Program-made: the position numbers and the translations under genes
Part shown: positions 8,099 through 16,813 of the stretch, in pieces
How positions within the stretch are numbered: position 1 is the first letter of the stretch
Layout: every line of letters starts with the position of its first letter
The notes under the pieces: model-generated
The model's database searches: none
What the model was told of the DNA's origin: nothing
What the model saw: only the letters and a program-made list of their open reading frames with translations
Origin: Pirellula staleyi DSM 6068
Lineage (GTDB): Bacteria; Planctomycetota; Planctomycetia; Pirellulales; Pirellulaceae
NCBI GenBank assembly: GCA_945875845.1
Contig: CAMCMB010000045.1
Coordinates: forward strand, 1 to 59,515
Length of the DNA stretch: 59,515 bases
Reading direction: 5' to 3'

Positions 8099-8623
8099 AT
8101 TCAAAACGATAGGGTTTCTGCGGCAGAACGCAATCAGACAAGGATTAATAGCCAAATACGGATTTCACCGATTCGAGTGATCGGTTCCGATGGCACTCAA
8201 TATGGTGTCATTTCCACAGACGAGGCTCTCAGTCGAGCCCGGGATGCCGGTCTTGATTTGGTGGAAGTAGCACCGAATGAAAAACCGCCGGTTTGTCGCA
8301 TTATGGACTTCGGCAAATACAAATACGAGAAGAGCAAAAAGTCCGGCCAGCGCACGCATCAGACAAAGACAAAAGAGATACGGCTGCGGCCTAAGACAGG
8401 TGAGCACGACGTTGAGACAAAAGTCCGTCAAGCAATCGGCTTCCTGCAACACAAGGATAAAGTGCAGGTGTCCGTAATTTTCCGTGGTCGTGAAATGGCT
8501 CACGTCGATGAAGGTCGACGCGTAATGGAGAACGTTTTGCAAGAGCTGGCTGAATATTCCAAGCTTGAGCAACCTCCGTTGCAACAAGGCAAGCGGATGA
8601 TCGCGACGGTCGCGCCCAAGTAG
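8099..8623 (+). CDS. infC: Translation initiation factor IF-3, ATT start
   Basis: IF-3 binds the 30S subunit and controls initiator-tRNA and start-codon selection. The protein has 174 residues, the usual length. It starts at ATT (8099-8101) because AAAGGAG lies 6 bases upstream and the next residues, [16 protein letters not shown] followed by IRVIGSDG, are the conserved IF-3 N-terminus. The in-frame ATG at 8003 would add 32 unrelated residues. The N-domain ([18 protein letters not shown], then [12 protein letters not shown]) and C-domain ([21 protein letters not shown] and [12 protein letters not shown]) are both complete. A rare start codon lets IF-3 repress its own translation in other bacteria. 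It is followed 10 bases later by the hydrolase gene. Confidence 0.95.
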   Translation: MQNDRVSAAERNQTRINSQIRISPIRVIGSDGTQYGVISTDEALSRARDAGLDLVEVAPNEKPPVCRIMDFGKYKYEKSKKSGQRTHQTKTKEIRLRPKTGEHDVETKVRQAIGFLQHKDKVQVSVIFRGREMAHVDEGRRVMENVLQELAEYSKLEQPPLQQGKRMIATVAPK

Positions 8624-8633
8624 GAATGATGGT

Positions 8634-9494
8634 ATGAGACTCGTCCGTTTTTCCCGCCCCGACATGACTGTTGGATGGGGGCTTTCGCTAGAATTCGGTA
8701 TTCAGGACTTGTCTCTGGCCGATCCCTCCCTCCCACAATCCACTACCGAACTAATAGGTAAGTGGGAGAGCTTGGTCGCTCGCATTCAAGGCCTTTCCAA
8801 GAAGCTCGGAACCAGCGAGCAAGAACTCAAGGTTCTTTGCCCGATTGATCTGCCAAAAAAGATTCTGTGCATCGGGCTGAACTATCGCGACCATGCGATT
8901 GAGACGGGCGCCGCGATCCCCTCGGAACCCATTGTTTTTTGCAAGATGCCGACCGCCATGATCGGCCCAAATGAGCCCATTCTTTTGCCCAAAGTCAGCC
9001 TTCAGGTTGACTACGAAGCAGAAATGGTGATCGTGATTGGCAAGACCCTCAAGGATGCTTCCATGGTTGAAGCGACCGATGGGATCTTTGGTTATTGTGT
9101 TGGCAACGATGTGTCCGCTCGCGATTGGCAGAAGGACAAACCTGGCAAGCAATGGTTTTTGGGAAAATCCTTTGATACGTTTGCACCCGTAGGTCCAACG
9201 ATCGCAACCGCGGACGCGGTACAAGAACCTGGAAATCTGAGAATCACTTGCAAGGTGAACGGAGAGATTCTGCAGGATTCGAATACGCGGGAGCTTATTT
9301 TTCAGCCGAGCAAACTCGTTTCGTATATTTCGCAAGTCATGACGTTGCACCCTGGCGACGTTATTTACACGGGAACTCCTCCAGGAGTTGGCATAGCACG
9401 CGTGCCCAATCGGTTCCTTCGCAATGGGGACATTGTGGAAATCGAGGTGGAAAAGCTGGGCGTCTTGCGAAATACTTGCGTCCAACAAGTTTAA
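8634..9494 (+). CDS. Fumarylacetoacetate hydrolase family protein
   Basis: This encodes 286 residues. It has a short N-terminal domain (1-70) and then the FAH catalytic domain: ILCIGLNYRDHAIETG, where the histidine is the likely base, then DYEAEMVIVIGK with the metal-binding acidic residues, GYCVGNDVSARDWQ and the YTGTPPGVGIARVP loop. Members split or decarboxylate beta-diketo acids such as fumarylpyruvate, acylpyruvates or oxaloacetate with Mg2+; the substrate cannot be read from the sequence. It is a cytoplasmic enzyme. The gene follows infC by 10 bases and may be co-transcribed. The start ATG at 8634 fits the domain boundary. Confidence 0.88.
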   Translation: MRLVRFSRPDMTVGWGLSLEFGIQDLSLADPSLPQSTTELIGKWESLVARIQGLSKKLGTSEQELKVLCPIDLPKKILCIGLNYRDHAIETGAAIPSEPIVFCKMPTAMIGPNEPILLPKVSLQVDYEAEMVIVIGKTLKDASMVEATDGIFGYCVGNDVSARDWQKDKPGKQWFLGKSFDTFAPVGPTIATADAVQEPGNLRITCKVNGEILQDSNTRELIFQPSKLVSYISQVMTLHPGDVIYTGTPPGVGIARVPNRFLRNGDIVEIEVEKLGVLRNTCVQQV

Positions 9495-9553
9495 CCCTGA
9501 TTTGGCCAAGGAAGCTTCAATACCAGTCGGCTAAACAGTTTTGATGCGTTATT

Positions 9554-10681
9554 ATGAACGACTCAACGCAAACTCTCTCGCAAACCCCAAGGATTCACGT
9601 GGACACTTCTCGACTAGAGTCCAATTTTGACAAAACCTCCAAAACCCCCCTCGTGGACGCAATTGCGTTACTAGCTCTGCGTGTTCTGTTCATTACGGTG
9701 GCTGCTGGCGTTGGCGCGATATGGGCTAGGTCGGACTCCTTTAGTTCCCCCATGATGCCTTATTTGGTGTTTTTCGGAGCGCTATTGGCCGCGTTTGCAG
9801 TCGTTGCGGCGGACATGATGATTCGAAAGAAGCGAATCGAGGTGATTTCTGCCGTCTATTTCGGATTGCTGGTTGGGGTCTTGCTGTCGTATTTGTTAAC
9901 GATTGCGATGGACCCACTGTTGGACAACAACAAGGCCCTTAAAACGTACGTATCCTTAGGTTCGGTCACTGTTTTTTGCTACACATGCATTAGCCTTTTG
10001 CTTCAGACCAAGGACGATTTCAGGTTCGTCATCCCGTATGTCGAGTTCTCGCGCGATCTCAAAGGGATGAAGCCCATGATTTTGGATACGAGCAGCATTA
10101 TTGACGGCAGGTTGGCTGAACTCGCTGACACTAGCATTTTAGACAGCCAATTGGTCATGCCGCGATTTGTATTGCTAGAACTCCAGTCCATTGCAGACAG
10201 CTCCGACAAATTGCGACGCGTTCGAGGTCGGCGGGGTCTCGATATCCTGAATCGATTGCGAACGAGCGACAAACTGGATTTTGTGCTTTATGATCGGGAG
10301 TTGCCTGAGTTTGCAGGCCAACCCGTTGACATGAAACTCGTTTTGTTGGCCAAGCACCTCGATGGAAAACTCGTGACAGGTGACTTTAACCTCAACAAAG
10401 TTGCGAAATTGCACAACGTCGATGTCATCGACCTCAATCAAGTGGCGGCTGCGTTACGACCCCAGTTTTTGCCTGGTGAGGGTTTTCAAGTGAGAGTGGT
10501 CAAGCCAGGCGAAGGGCACGATCAAGGCATAGGCTACCTGGATGACGGTACGATGGTCGTGGTTGAGGGTGGTCGCGAGCGGCTAAATCAAACCGTGGGC
10601 GTCATTGTTACCAGTACACTTCAAACGCAAGCGGGAAGAATGATTTTTGCCAAATTTGATGGCCCGGAAATGCGTAACTAA
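9554..10681 (+). CDS. PIN-TRAM domain membrane protein (YacL-like)
   Basis: This encodes 375 residues. Four hydrophobic segments lie at about 34-55, 66-86, 92-118 and 135-155. A PIN-like domain follows, starting MILDTSSIIDGRLAEL (about 176) with the acidic residues DTS and the later VTGDFNLNKVAKL loop (about 275-290). A TRAM-type RNA-binding beta domain ends the protein (GYLDDGTMVVVEGG..VGVIVTSTLQT, about 315-365). This is the architecture of Bacillus YacL: membrane-anchored, with a PIN domain and a TRAM domain, probably an RNase or RNA-binding protein. The function is not established. It stands between the hydrolase and bcp, in the same direction with short gaps. Confidence 0.88.
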   Translation: MNDSTQTLSQTPRIHVDTSRLESNFDKTSKTPLVDAIALLALRVLFITVAAGVGAIWARSDSFSSPMMPYLVFFGALLAAFAVVAADMMIRKKRIEVISAVYFGLLVGVLLSYLLTIAMDPLLDNNKALKTYVSLGSVTVFCYTCISLLLQTKDDFRFVIPYVEFSRDLKGMKPMILDTSSIIDGRLAELADTSILDSQLVMPRFVLLELQSIADSSDKLRRVRGRRGLDILNRLRTSDKLDFVLYDRELPEFAGQPVDMKLVLLAKHLDGKLVTGDFNLNKVAKLHNVDVIDLNQVAAALRPQFLPGEGFQVRVVKPGEGHDQGIGYLDDGTMVVVEGGRERLNQTVGVIVTSTLQTQAGRMIFAKFDGPEMRN

Positions 10682-10698
10682 CGAGCAGAAAGTTGAAC

Positions 10699-11181
10699 AT
10701 GAGCGAATGGCTTGAGGTAGGTAGCAAAGCGCCGGCATTCACCCTGATGTCGGATGCCGGGAAAAAGGTGATGTTGAGCGACTACATAGGCAAGCCAGTG
10801 GTGCTCTACTTTTACCCCAAGGACGACACGCCAGGCTGTACAAAACAGGCCTGCGCGTTTCGGGATGCTAGCCAGCAACTGAGGGATTTGGGGGCTGTGG
10901 TTCTGGGGGTCAGTCCGGACAGTCCGGATTCGCACGCAAAATTCCGAGACAAATTCTCATTGAACTTTCCCTTGTTGGCAGACGTCGACCACAAGCTTGC
11001 AGAGACGTTTGGAGCTTGGCGAGAGAAAAACATGTACGGCAAAAAAAGCATGGGGATTCAGCGTTGCACCTATTTGATCGCTGCAGACGGAACCATCGCA
11101 AAGGTTTGGAAAAAGGTCAGCGTCGACGGGCACGATAGTCAGGTCATCGACGCACTGCGGCAGTTGGGAAACGACGCTTAA
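10699..11181 (+). CDS. bcp: Thioredoxin-dependent thiol peroxidase (PrxQ/Bcp)
   Basis: This encodes 160 residues from the ATG at 10699; a TTG two codons upstream is less likely. The peroxiredoxin fold is clear: YFYPKDDTPGCTKQACAFRD carries the peroxidatic cysteine and, five residues on, the resolving cysteine of the PrxQ type. Then come GVSPDSPDSHAKFRDKF and FPLLADVDHKLAETFGAW, and the RCTYLIAADGTIAKVW strand. It reduces hydrogen peroxide and organic hydroperoxides in the cytoplasm with electrons from thioredoxin. The gene lies 17 bases after the PIN-TRAM gene and 5 bases before dapB, so a common transcript is likely. Confidence 0.95.
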   Translation: MSEWLEVGSKAPAFTLMSDAGKKVMLSDYIGKPVVLYFYPKDDTPGCTKQACAFRDASQQLRDLGAVVLGVSPDSPDSHAKFRDKFSLNFPLLADVDHKLAETFGAWREKNMYGKKSMGIQRCTYLIAADGTIAKVWKKVSVDGHDSQVIDALRQLGNDA

Positions 11182-11186
11182 ATTTT

Positions 11187-11990
11187 ATGATGACTCCCTC
11201 ACTCAAACTTGTTATTCATGGTGCTTCCGGTCGAAATGGTCGCCGCCTCATCGCACTCGGTCATGAAGATCCAAGCGTAACGATCCAGGGAGCCATTGTT
11301 CGACCTACCTCCAAGGTTTTAGGGTACGATGCAGGTACACTTGCTGGCATTGAGCCCATTGGAATTGCGATTGCAAGTCAACTGCCGGATCATGCCGATG
11401 CCGTCATCGATTTTTCATCGCCCGAAGGGAGTCAACAAGCGATCGCTCATTGCGTCATGCATGGCATTCCATTGGTGATTGCATCGACTGGCTTGAACCC
11501 TCAGCAAATTGAGAACATTGCAAAAGGTTCTGAGAGCATTCCCATTTGTTATGCACCCAATATGAGTGTCGCAGTCAACTTGACCATGAAGCTGGTCCAG
11601 CAGGCAGCTCGCGCATTGCGAGACACCCCCGGAGGAGCGGATGTTGAGATTGTCGAACGTCACCACCGGTTCAAGGAAGATAGCCCCAGCGGAACAGCTC
11701 TTAAGTTTGGGCAGATCGTCGCGGAAGAAATGGGTTTCATGGAGCATGTGCATGGAAGGCATGGGCAAGTTGGTAAGCGACCTCACAAGGAAATTGGCTA
11801 CCATGCGGTTCGTGTCGGTGACGATGCAGGACAACACACGATTATTTTTGGAATGATGGGTGAGACGATAGAGTTGCGGGTAGCGGCATCGAATCGCGAC
11901 TGCTATGCGAGCGGAGCAATTGCTGCAGCAAAATACTTGATAGGCAAGCCCGCCAAGCAGTACTCCATGTTTGATGTTTTGGGTTTGTAA
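11187..11990 (+). CDS. dapB: 4-hydroxy-tetrahydrodipicolinate reductase
   Basis: This encodes 267 residues, the usual length. It catalyses the NAD(P)H-dependent step from hydroxy-tetrahydrodipicolinate to tetrahydrodipicolinate in lysine and diaminopimelate synthesis. The nucleotide-binding loop HGASGRNGRRL is at residues about 11-21. PNMSVAVNLTMKL is the conserved mid-region. ERHHRFKEDSPSGTAL holds the catalytic His-His and the Lys of the substrate site, and RVGDDAGQHTIIFG lies near the end. The gene sits 5 bases after bcp and its stop is 2 bases before the next gene's GTG. Confidence 0.96.
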   Translation: MMTPSLKLVIHGASGRNGRRLIALGHEDPSVTIQGAIVRPTSKVLGYDAGTLAGIEPIGIAIASQLPDHADAVIDFSSPEGSQQAIAHCVMHGIPLVIASTGLNPQQIENIAKGSESIPICYAPNMSVAVNLTMKLVQQAARALRDTPGGADVEIVERHHRFKEDSPSGTALKFGQIVAEEMGFMEHVHGRHGQVGKRPHKEIGYHAVRVGDDAGQHTIIFGMMGETIELRVAASNRDCYASGAIAAAKYLIGKPAKQYSMFDVLGL

Positions 11991-11992
11991 TT

Positions 11993-12361
11993 GTGGCTCG
12001 TTGCGATCAAGGCTACTTGTGCCGAGTCTGCGGTGACGAGGTCGAGCACATTACGGACAGCGAATTGTACTTGAGGTATGTGATCGGAGAAATCGATCCC
12101 GAAACACTCCATTTGACGAGCGAATGCCATTTGCGTTGCGCGCCAGCCTTGTCTCAATTTATTTCGGACAACCGATTTGATCCACCTGTTGAAATCCAAG
12201 GCCCATTTTCGCTAGCCGAGCTCGATTCGGAATTCGTTCAGTCTCGTGCTTCGCTCATCAATCGAGGATACGGCCGCCTATGGGATATCCAACTGGAACG
12301 AAGAAAACCCCTGACGGTACTAGAGTATCCCCTGATGGAATTTGTCCAGAAATGGCGGTGA
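11993..12361 (+). CDS. Conserved hypothetical protein downstream of dapB
   Basis: This encodes 122 residues from a GTG start at 11993, two bases after the dapB stop. The N-terminus (CDQGYLCRVCGDEVEHITDSELYLRYVIG) carries a Cys-x-x-Cys pair that could bind metal, and a further cysteine pair occurs in SECHLRCAP. The rest is a mixed soluble domain ending in W. Short zinc-binding-looking proteins of this shape follow metabolic genes in planctomycetes, but I cannot assign a role. The tight spacing suggests it is the last gene of the 8.1-12.4 kb transcript. Confidence 0.7.
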   Translation: MARCDQGYLCRVCGDEVEHITDSELYLRYVIGEIDPETLHLTSECHLRCAPALSQFISDNRFDPPVEIQGPFSLAELDSEFVQSRASLINRGYGRLWDIQLERRKPLTVLEYPLMEFVQKWR

Positions 12362-12588
12362 GGCGAGCGGCAGACTGAATTCCAATTGGAAAAAGCCCAT
12401 GAAAATACGTTCTCATACGCGATGTGAGCTCCTGCCGACACACTGCCTACTTATCCCGATTGTGTCGAAATTGCATCGAATTCAATTGTGAAATACCCGA
12501 AAGGTGTCTTCTTTTTTTATTGTTTTCGCTCCACGAACGAGTAAAATTAGGAATAGTCTTTATCAAGCAATCCCTGGGAGCCCGAACC

Positions 12589-13767
12589 ATGACGCGTACA
12601 ACTCGATCATTTTTACTTCTCTCAGGATGTTTTTCATTTGCATGCGTTGCCAGCAATGCCTTCGCACAACAAGATACAATTCCAAGTCCAAATAACTTGA
12701 AGAGCCCTGTTCCAGCGGTCTCTTCGCTTCCATCTACGCCCGCCAACCCCTCGAGCCAACAAGGCGATTTGTTTCTCAATCAGTGGCTGCAAGTCGACAA
12801 CGACCGCAATATTCGCGGGAAAGTTGTCGCATTATTGGGAAGCGACACGCAGTCATTGAAAAAAGTCAGGGTATCACTCTATCAGCAGGGAATGGCGGTC
12901 GCCTTTGACGACACGGATGTAGAAGGAGAATTTGTCATTGAGGGGGTTTCGCCAGGCATTTATACATTGCTGGCGGAGACGGGCGACTCGTTAGCCGTGT
13001 TTTCATTGACGATTTTGGATTCTGTCGCGGGCTCGCATTTACCGAACTCGGTCGAAGTGAGAATGATGTCCACGACAGGTGGTCGTACATCCGAAATCAT
13101 CCGAGGACAGCCAACTTTTGCTCGAGTGTCGCAACAGGTTCCTGAGCAAGATCCACTCGTTGCGAAGCGGAAAAATTCTAGCACGCATGAAGTGACGATC
13201 GACGCCAATGGAACATTAATGGGTCAATTATCCAAGCCCTTAACGCGCGTCGATATGAGCGGCATGAAGGTCTATATCATGCAGGATGGATTCGAAGTTG
13301 GCAAAACAAACGTAGCGAGCGATGGCAAGTTCAGCGTGAGCGGACTGGAACCCGGTTGTTATGGCTTGGTGGCAGCAGGGGATCAAGGAGTCGCCGCAAC
13401 TGCCTTCTGTGCAACGAATCGAACGCTTGGGATGATCAACACTGACAGGTCCAGATTTGTCGGGCTACCCGTCCTTGCATCTGTCCTGAACGTCGAGATT
13501 GGAGAACCAATTGGAGGCGGTACTGTTCCTCCAACAGAAAACGTGGTTGCCGAGAACGTCTACCCAGCCCCTGCAATGCAATGCTGTGGTAACGCGTCGA
13601 TGGCCGGTGGGGGAGGTGGTGGCGGAACGGGCGCCGGTGGCGGAATGGGTGCTGGTGGCGGATTCGCAGGAATCGCAGGTATCGGCGGACTGATTGCGGT
13701 AGCCGCGATTCTCGCGACAGAAGACGACAATAACAACGCTCCTGTCGCTAGCAGCATCGTACCATAG
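12589..13767 (+). CDS. Secreted carboxypeptidase-regulatory-like protein with glycine-rich tail
   Basis: This encodes 392 residues from the ATG at 12589, chosen because GGGAG lies just upstream and the next 25 residues (TRTTRSFLLLSGCFSFACVASNAFAQQ) are a signal peptide. Two similar beta-rich domains follow (about 75-155 and 210-285): GKVVALLGSDTQSLKKVRVSLYQQG...EGVSPGIYTLLAE, and GQLSKPLTRVDMSGMKVYIMQDG...GLEPGCYGLVAAG. They resemble the carboxypeptidase-regulatory or SdrD-B-like fold. Near the C-terminus a glycine-rich run (about 340-365) leads into a hydrophobic segment IAGIGGLIAVAAILA and an acidic tail. It is exported and perhaps membrane-held. A terminator follows at 13807, and an ECF sigma/anti-sigma pair comes next. 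Confidence 0.75.
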   Translation: MTRTTRSFLLLSGCFSFACVASNAFAQQDTIPSPNNLKSPVPAVSSLPSTPANPSSQQGDLFLNQWLQVDNDRNIRGKVVALLGSDTQSLKKVRVSLYQQGMAVAFDDTDVEGEFVIEGVSPGIYTLLAETGDSLAVFSLTILDSVAGSHLPNSVEVRMMSTTGGRTSEIIRGQPTFARVSQQVPEQDPLVAKRKNSSTHEVTIDANGTLMGQLSKPLTRVDMSGMKVYIMQDGFEVGKTNVASDGKFSVSGLEPGCYGLVAAGDQGVAATAFCATNRTLGMINTDRSRFVGLPVLASVLNVEIGEPIGGGTVPPTENVVAENVYPAPAMQCCGNASMAGGGGGGGTGAGGGMGAGGGFAGIAGIGGLIAVAAILATEDDNNNAPVASSIVP

Positions 13768-13806
13768 TTGAAGCGCTTGTCTCACTCGCGAAGAAGTACT
13801 AGGGCT

Positions 13807-13841
13807 GACCCGATATATTCCTATCGAGTCCGCCTTTTTTT
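13807..13841 (+). terminator. Rho-independent terminator
   Basis: GACCCGATA and TATCGAGTC form a nine-pair stem with one mismatch around a six-base loop (13807-13830). After CGCC comes a run of seven T. It lies 40 bases after the stop of the secreted protein gene. Confidence 0.75.
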
Positions 13842-14037
13842 GTGGTCCAAGGAAACCGGGAATCAGGGTGGTCGGTCACCGGTCAACTGGAAGGCAAAAA
13901 AACAAAGAAATGTTTCGTCTTTTTGCATCCGTTCCCAAGTGGAGAGCGTAACGATTATCGTGGCGAAGTCATAAACAACCGTCAATGACACGCCAATATT
14001 GGTAGTGTTCGTGGTTGGGGAGAATTACGGGGCAGCG

Positions 14038-14631
14038 ATGCTGAACATTGAAGAAATAACTCGAATGCCCTCGCAATCTTTGCTCGGACGAGTAGCTGCT
14101 CGTGAATCGGATTCTTTGACCATTTGTATACAACAATACGGCAACTTAATTTGGTCCTTGGCGAGGCGATATTCTCCCAGTCAAGCGGACGCAGAAGACG
14201 CCGTCCAGGAGATTTTTCTTGAGATCTGGCAAAAGGCGGATCGCTTCAATCCAGTCGTGGCCGCCGAATCGACGTTTGTCACCATGATCGCTAGAAGGCG
14301 ACTAATCGATCGCTATCGCAAACAAACTCGCTCCATTCAAGCGATCGGTTTTGGTAGCGAATTGGATGAGCAACTCGTTGCGACAAGTCCTTCGACGGTC
14401 GAAACATTTGACGAAGCTGCGAAAGCGACACGTTGCCTCGAAGGATTGCAACCCAACCAACGGGACATTCTTCGTCGATCGATCCACGAGGGACAATCTC
14501 ACTCCCAAATCTCGAATGACTTAGCAATGCCATTGGGATCTGTGAAGTCATTTGCAAGACGCGGTTTGATCCAATTGAGGCAGTGCATGGAGAAATTTTC
14601 TTTGACGACTCCGACTGGAGTTGCATCGTGA
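14038..14631 (+). CDS. ECF-family RNA polymerase sigma factor
   Basis: This encodes 197 residues from the ATG at 14038 (preceded by ACGGGGC); an upstream TTG adds 13 unlikely residues. Region 2 contains YGNLIWSLARRYSPSQADAEDAVQEIFLEIWQKADRF and STFVTMIARRRLIDRYRKQ. Region 4 contains GLQPNQRDILRRSIHEGQSHSQISNDLAMPLGSVKSFARRGLIQLR, a clear helix-turn-helix. It directs RNA polymerase to a specific regulon, held in check by the anti-sigma factor encoded next, whose GTG start overlaps this stop codon. The pattern resembles the SigK/RskA group. Confidence 0.92.
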   Translation: MLNIEEITRMPSQSLLGRVAARESDSLTICIQQYGNLIWSLARRYSPSQADAEDAVQEIFLEIWQKADRFNPVVAAESTFVTMIARRRLIDRYRKQTRSIQAIGFGSELDEQLVATSPSTVETFDEAAKATRCLEGLQPNQRDILRRSIHEGQSHSQISNDLAMPLGSVKSFARRGLIQLRQCMEKFSLTTPTGVAS

Positions 14632-15431
14632 ACTTGATTGCAAACTCAAACAGTCGGATGCAGGAACTCGCAGCCGGGTACTCCCTAGGAGACCTTTCAG
14701 AAGCGGAAACACAAGAGATCAAGTCGTACGATCAGAAGATTTTTGTTGCAATGGTTGAGCGATCGGATGAAGCCGCAGCGCGAGCGTTCCTAACTTTTCA
14801 AGGCTCGCCCTCAAGCGATGCAATGCCTGAGGAGTTATCGCAGCGACTGAAACACATGGCCGAAGGATTTTTAGACAAGTCGTCTGAAGTTGTTCCAGCC
14901 AAAGTTGAGTTGCCCACTTTTGATGTCGCACCTTCCACGGTAGGGTTTCGCGAAATAGTAGCTTGGCTTTGCATGGCGGCTTCCGTTGCGATCGCACTTT
15001 GCGTTTGGATTCCCGGTCGGCGAGATGTTCAAACGTCCATGTTGGTTCTGCGAGACAATCTCATTGCAAAGAGCGGCGATTTGATCAGGAGCAAGTGGGA
15101 GTCGCCTACGCCACAAATACCTACGCAGGAGCTTGGCGAAGTCGTCTGGAGCTCGGCGTCTCAACAGGGATTCATGACCCTTCGTGGATTGCCTGTCAAC
15201 GACAGTTCAAAAGAACAGTATCAACTTTGGATCATCGATCCGAGTCGAGACGAAAAGCCGGTCGATGGTGGAGTTTTTGACATCACCAATGCAACAGAGT
15301 CTATCGTTCCAATACGTGCCAAATTGCGAGTCGGTAAGCCAACGCTATTCGCAATCACCGTCGAGAAACCGGGTGGGGTAGTCGTGTCCGACCAGAAACG
15401 ATTACCCCTGTTGGCAAAAGTGATTCCTTGA
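14628..15431 (+). CDS. Anti-sigma-K-like factor (RskA C-terminal domain)
   Basis: This encodes 267 residues from the GTG at 14628, which overlaps the sigma-factor TGA (GTGA), implying coupled translation. The cytoplasmic N-terminus (MQELAAGYSLGDLSEAETQEIKSY) is typical of RskA-type sigma-binding domains, without the zinc motif. One transmembrane helix lies at about 105-125 (AWLCMAASVAIALCVWIP). The periplasmic part matches the RskA domain: FMTLRGLPVNDSSKEQYQLWIID, then VDGGVFDI, then LFAITVEKPGGVVVSD. It should hold the sigma factor at the membrane until a signal leads to its proteolysis. Confidence 0.88.
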   Translation: MNLIANSNSRMQELAAGYSLGDLSEAETQEIKSYDQKIFVAMVERSDEAAARAFLTFQGSPSSDAMPEELSQRLKHMAEGFLDKSSEVVPAKVELPTFDVAPSTVGFREIVAWLCMAASVAIALCVWIPGRRDVQTSMLVLRDNLIAKSGDLIRSKWESPTPQIPTQELGEVVWSSASQQGFMTLRGLPVNDSSKEQYQLWIIDPSRDEKPVDGGVFDITNATESIVPIRAKLRVGKPTLFAITVEKPGGVVVSDQKRLPLLAKVIP

Positions 15432-15440
15432 TTCGACCAA

Positions 15441-16328
15441 TCACCAACTCAACCCTTCTGGACTGCCGTAGAGCATTTCGCCGTCCGCTCGGTTTCCAAG
15501 CTTGCTAAAGATACCTTTGTCGATCGACGAAGACAGGAAATGCACAGACCCGTCTGCAAACACGAATTGTGCCCCACCGGTGTGATAACTTCCATAGCCC
15601 CCAACGACCAAAGTACCAGATGGCTCGTCGGCCTTGACCATAATGGAATTTTGTTTTGGAGGAAGTTCGAAGGTCCCCGTATTTCGCAAGGACGCGGATG
15701 TACCGGACGCCCAACCCAAATTCTCTCGTTCAGAAATAAACTCGCCAAGTAGGATCGTTTGCGATGATCCATCAAGTATCTGGCTGAATCTCAAGCGGCT
15801 ATTGAGAAACATGACCCCGTTGTTGTCTGCATCGATTGGGGCTTCCGCATCATGATGGCAACCTGCGTAATTGGTTAAAGCAATTTCTTCCTTTTGGTAA
15901 TTATTGGGACTAGATGGGCACAAGAAGGTCGGTATTCTCTGGCGTCGAGCAGCCGCATTGACCGGCGCATAAGTTCCCGCCGCTAGATCGAAATTGGAAT
16001 AGATCGAGGCCTGTTCCATCTGCGGCAATATCTGCACACACCAGCTTACATGCTGACCTATTGACTCATTGCGAATTGGCCCAGTTGGATTGAGTACGCC
16101 CGACGGTAAGCGCTCCGCATTGAACTCATGGTTATGAATTGCCAGGCCAAGTTGAGCGATGTTGTTCATGCATGCACATCGTCGAGCCGCCTCTCGCGCC
16201 GCTTGCACAGCCGGCAAAAGGAGACCCACCAAAATTCCGATAATAGCAATCACCACCAATAACTCGACGAGCGTGAACGCATATCTAGCCGCATGGCCGC
16301 GATGAGGGAATGAAAGCGAGTAAGACAT
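15441..16328 (-). CDS. DUF1559 pseudopilin-like protein
   Basis: This encodes 295 residues. A short leader ends before AFTLVELLVVIAIIGILVGLLLPAVQAAREAARR, the prepilin cleavage and methylation motif (G/A-F-T-L-V-E) with the planctomycete DUF1559 continuation. The body contains CMNNIAQLGLAIHNHE and LPSGVLNP. Near the end is HTGGAQFVFADGSVHFLSSSID, the H-x9-DG motif of this family. Such proteins are exported and assembled by type II secretion or type IV pilus machinery; planctomycetes hold hundreds, mostly of unknown role. It is the last gene of the secretion-like cluster and begins within the stop of the preceding gene. Confidence 0.93.
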   Translation of the reverse strand: MSYSLSFPHRGHAARYAFTLVELLVVIAIIGILVGLLLPAVQAAREAARRCACMNNIAQLGLAIHNHEFNAERLPSGVLNPTGPIRNESIGQHVSWCVQILPQMEQASIYSNFDLAAGTYAPVNAAARRQRIPTFLCPSSPNNYQKEEIALTNYAGCHHDAEAPIDADNNGVMFLNSRLRFSQILDGSSQTILLGEFISERENLGWASGTSASLRNTGTFELPPKQNSIMVKADEPSGTLVVGGYGSYHTGGAQFVFADGSVHFLSSSIDKGIFSKLGNRADGEMLYGSPEGLSW

Positions 16329-16813
16329 TATTTGTTCTCCTTAGGAATGGAATCGACGACTGTCATTTTGGATTGATGTGATTGTTGAATGAACCTAACA
16401 CTCGATTCATTTTCGGCTAGTTTTGCTACCACTTTGACCATGCGAGTCGAGTCGAGGTCGCTTGGCTCTACCTGAATGGTGATGAACACTTTTTCGAACG
16501 AGGTTGGAGAAAGATTAGGACTCCATTCTTCTCCAGAATACGAGGGGACTGCTTGCAGTTGTTGTTTCGCACGGAGCATTCCCGCTTCGCACAGAAACTG
16601 AGTCTGAAGCAATTGACGTTGCGTTCGTGCTTCGTTTCGAATGCGTAGTGCCGACTGAGCTGTCATCGCGATCGTGGCCGTTACAATCGCGAGGCAAGCC
16701 AATACACAGACCAGAACAGTCCCATGGTGTTTTACTGGGCGAACGCTACCGTAGTTCGGCCTTTTTCGCTGGCGATGCCAGATGTCGTTGAGCGAGTAGA
16801 TTTTTTCTTTCAT
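16328..16813 (-). CDS. Minor pilin-like (PilX/GspK-type) membrane protein
   Basis: This encodes 161 residues. A basic N-terminus of about 30 residues precedes one hydrophobic helix (GTVLVCVLACLAIVTATIAMTAQSAL). A soluble domain with a repeated Q-L-L-Q/L-R-A-K-Q-Q pattern follows. The helix starting G-T-V-L and followed by A-L-R-I-R-N-E-A is the layout of PilX/GspK-like minor pilins, although no clear prepilin peptidase site with glutamate at +5 is visible. The start ATG overlaps the stop of the upstream pilin gene (ATGA), and the downstream DUF1559 gene overlaps its stop. Assignment comes mainly from context. Confidence 0.65.
   Translation of the reverse strand: MKEKIYSLNDIWHRQRKRPNYGSVRPVKHHGTVLVCVLACLAIVTATIAMTAQSALRIRNEARTQRQLLQTQFLCEAGMLRAKQQLQAVPSYSGEEWSPNLSPTSFEKVFITIQVEPSDLDSTRMVKVVAKLAENESSVRFIQQSHQSKMTVVDSIPKENK

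Noticed and set aside
12424-12588. Upstream 55-codon extension of the secreted glycine-rich protein
   Set aside because: It would bury the signal peptide; the internal ATG at 12589 has a ribosome-binding site and a proper signal sequence.
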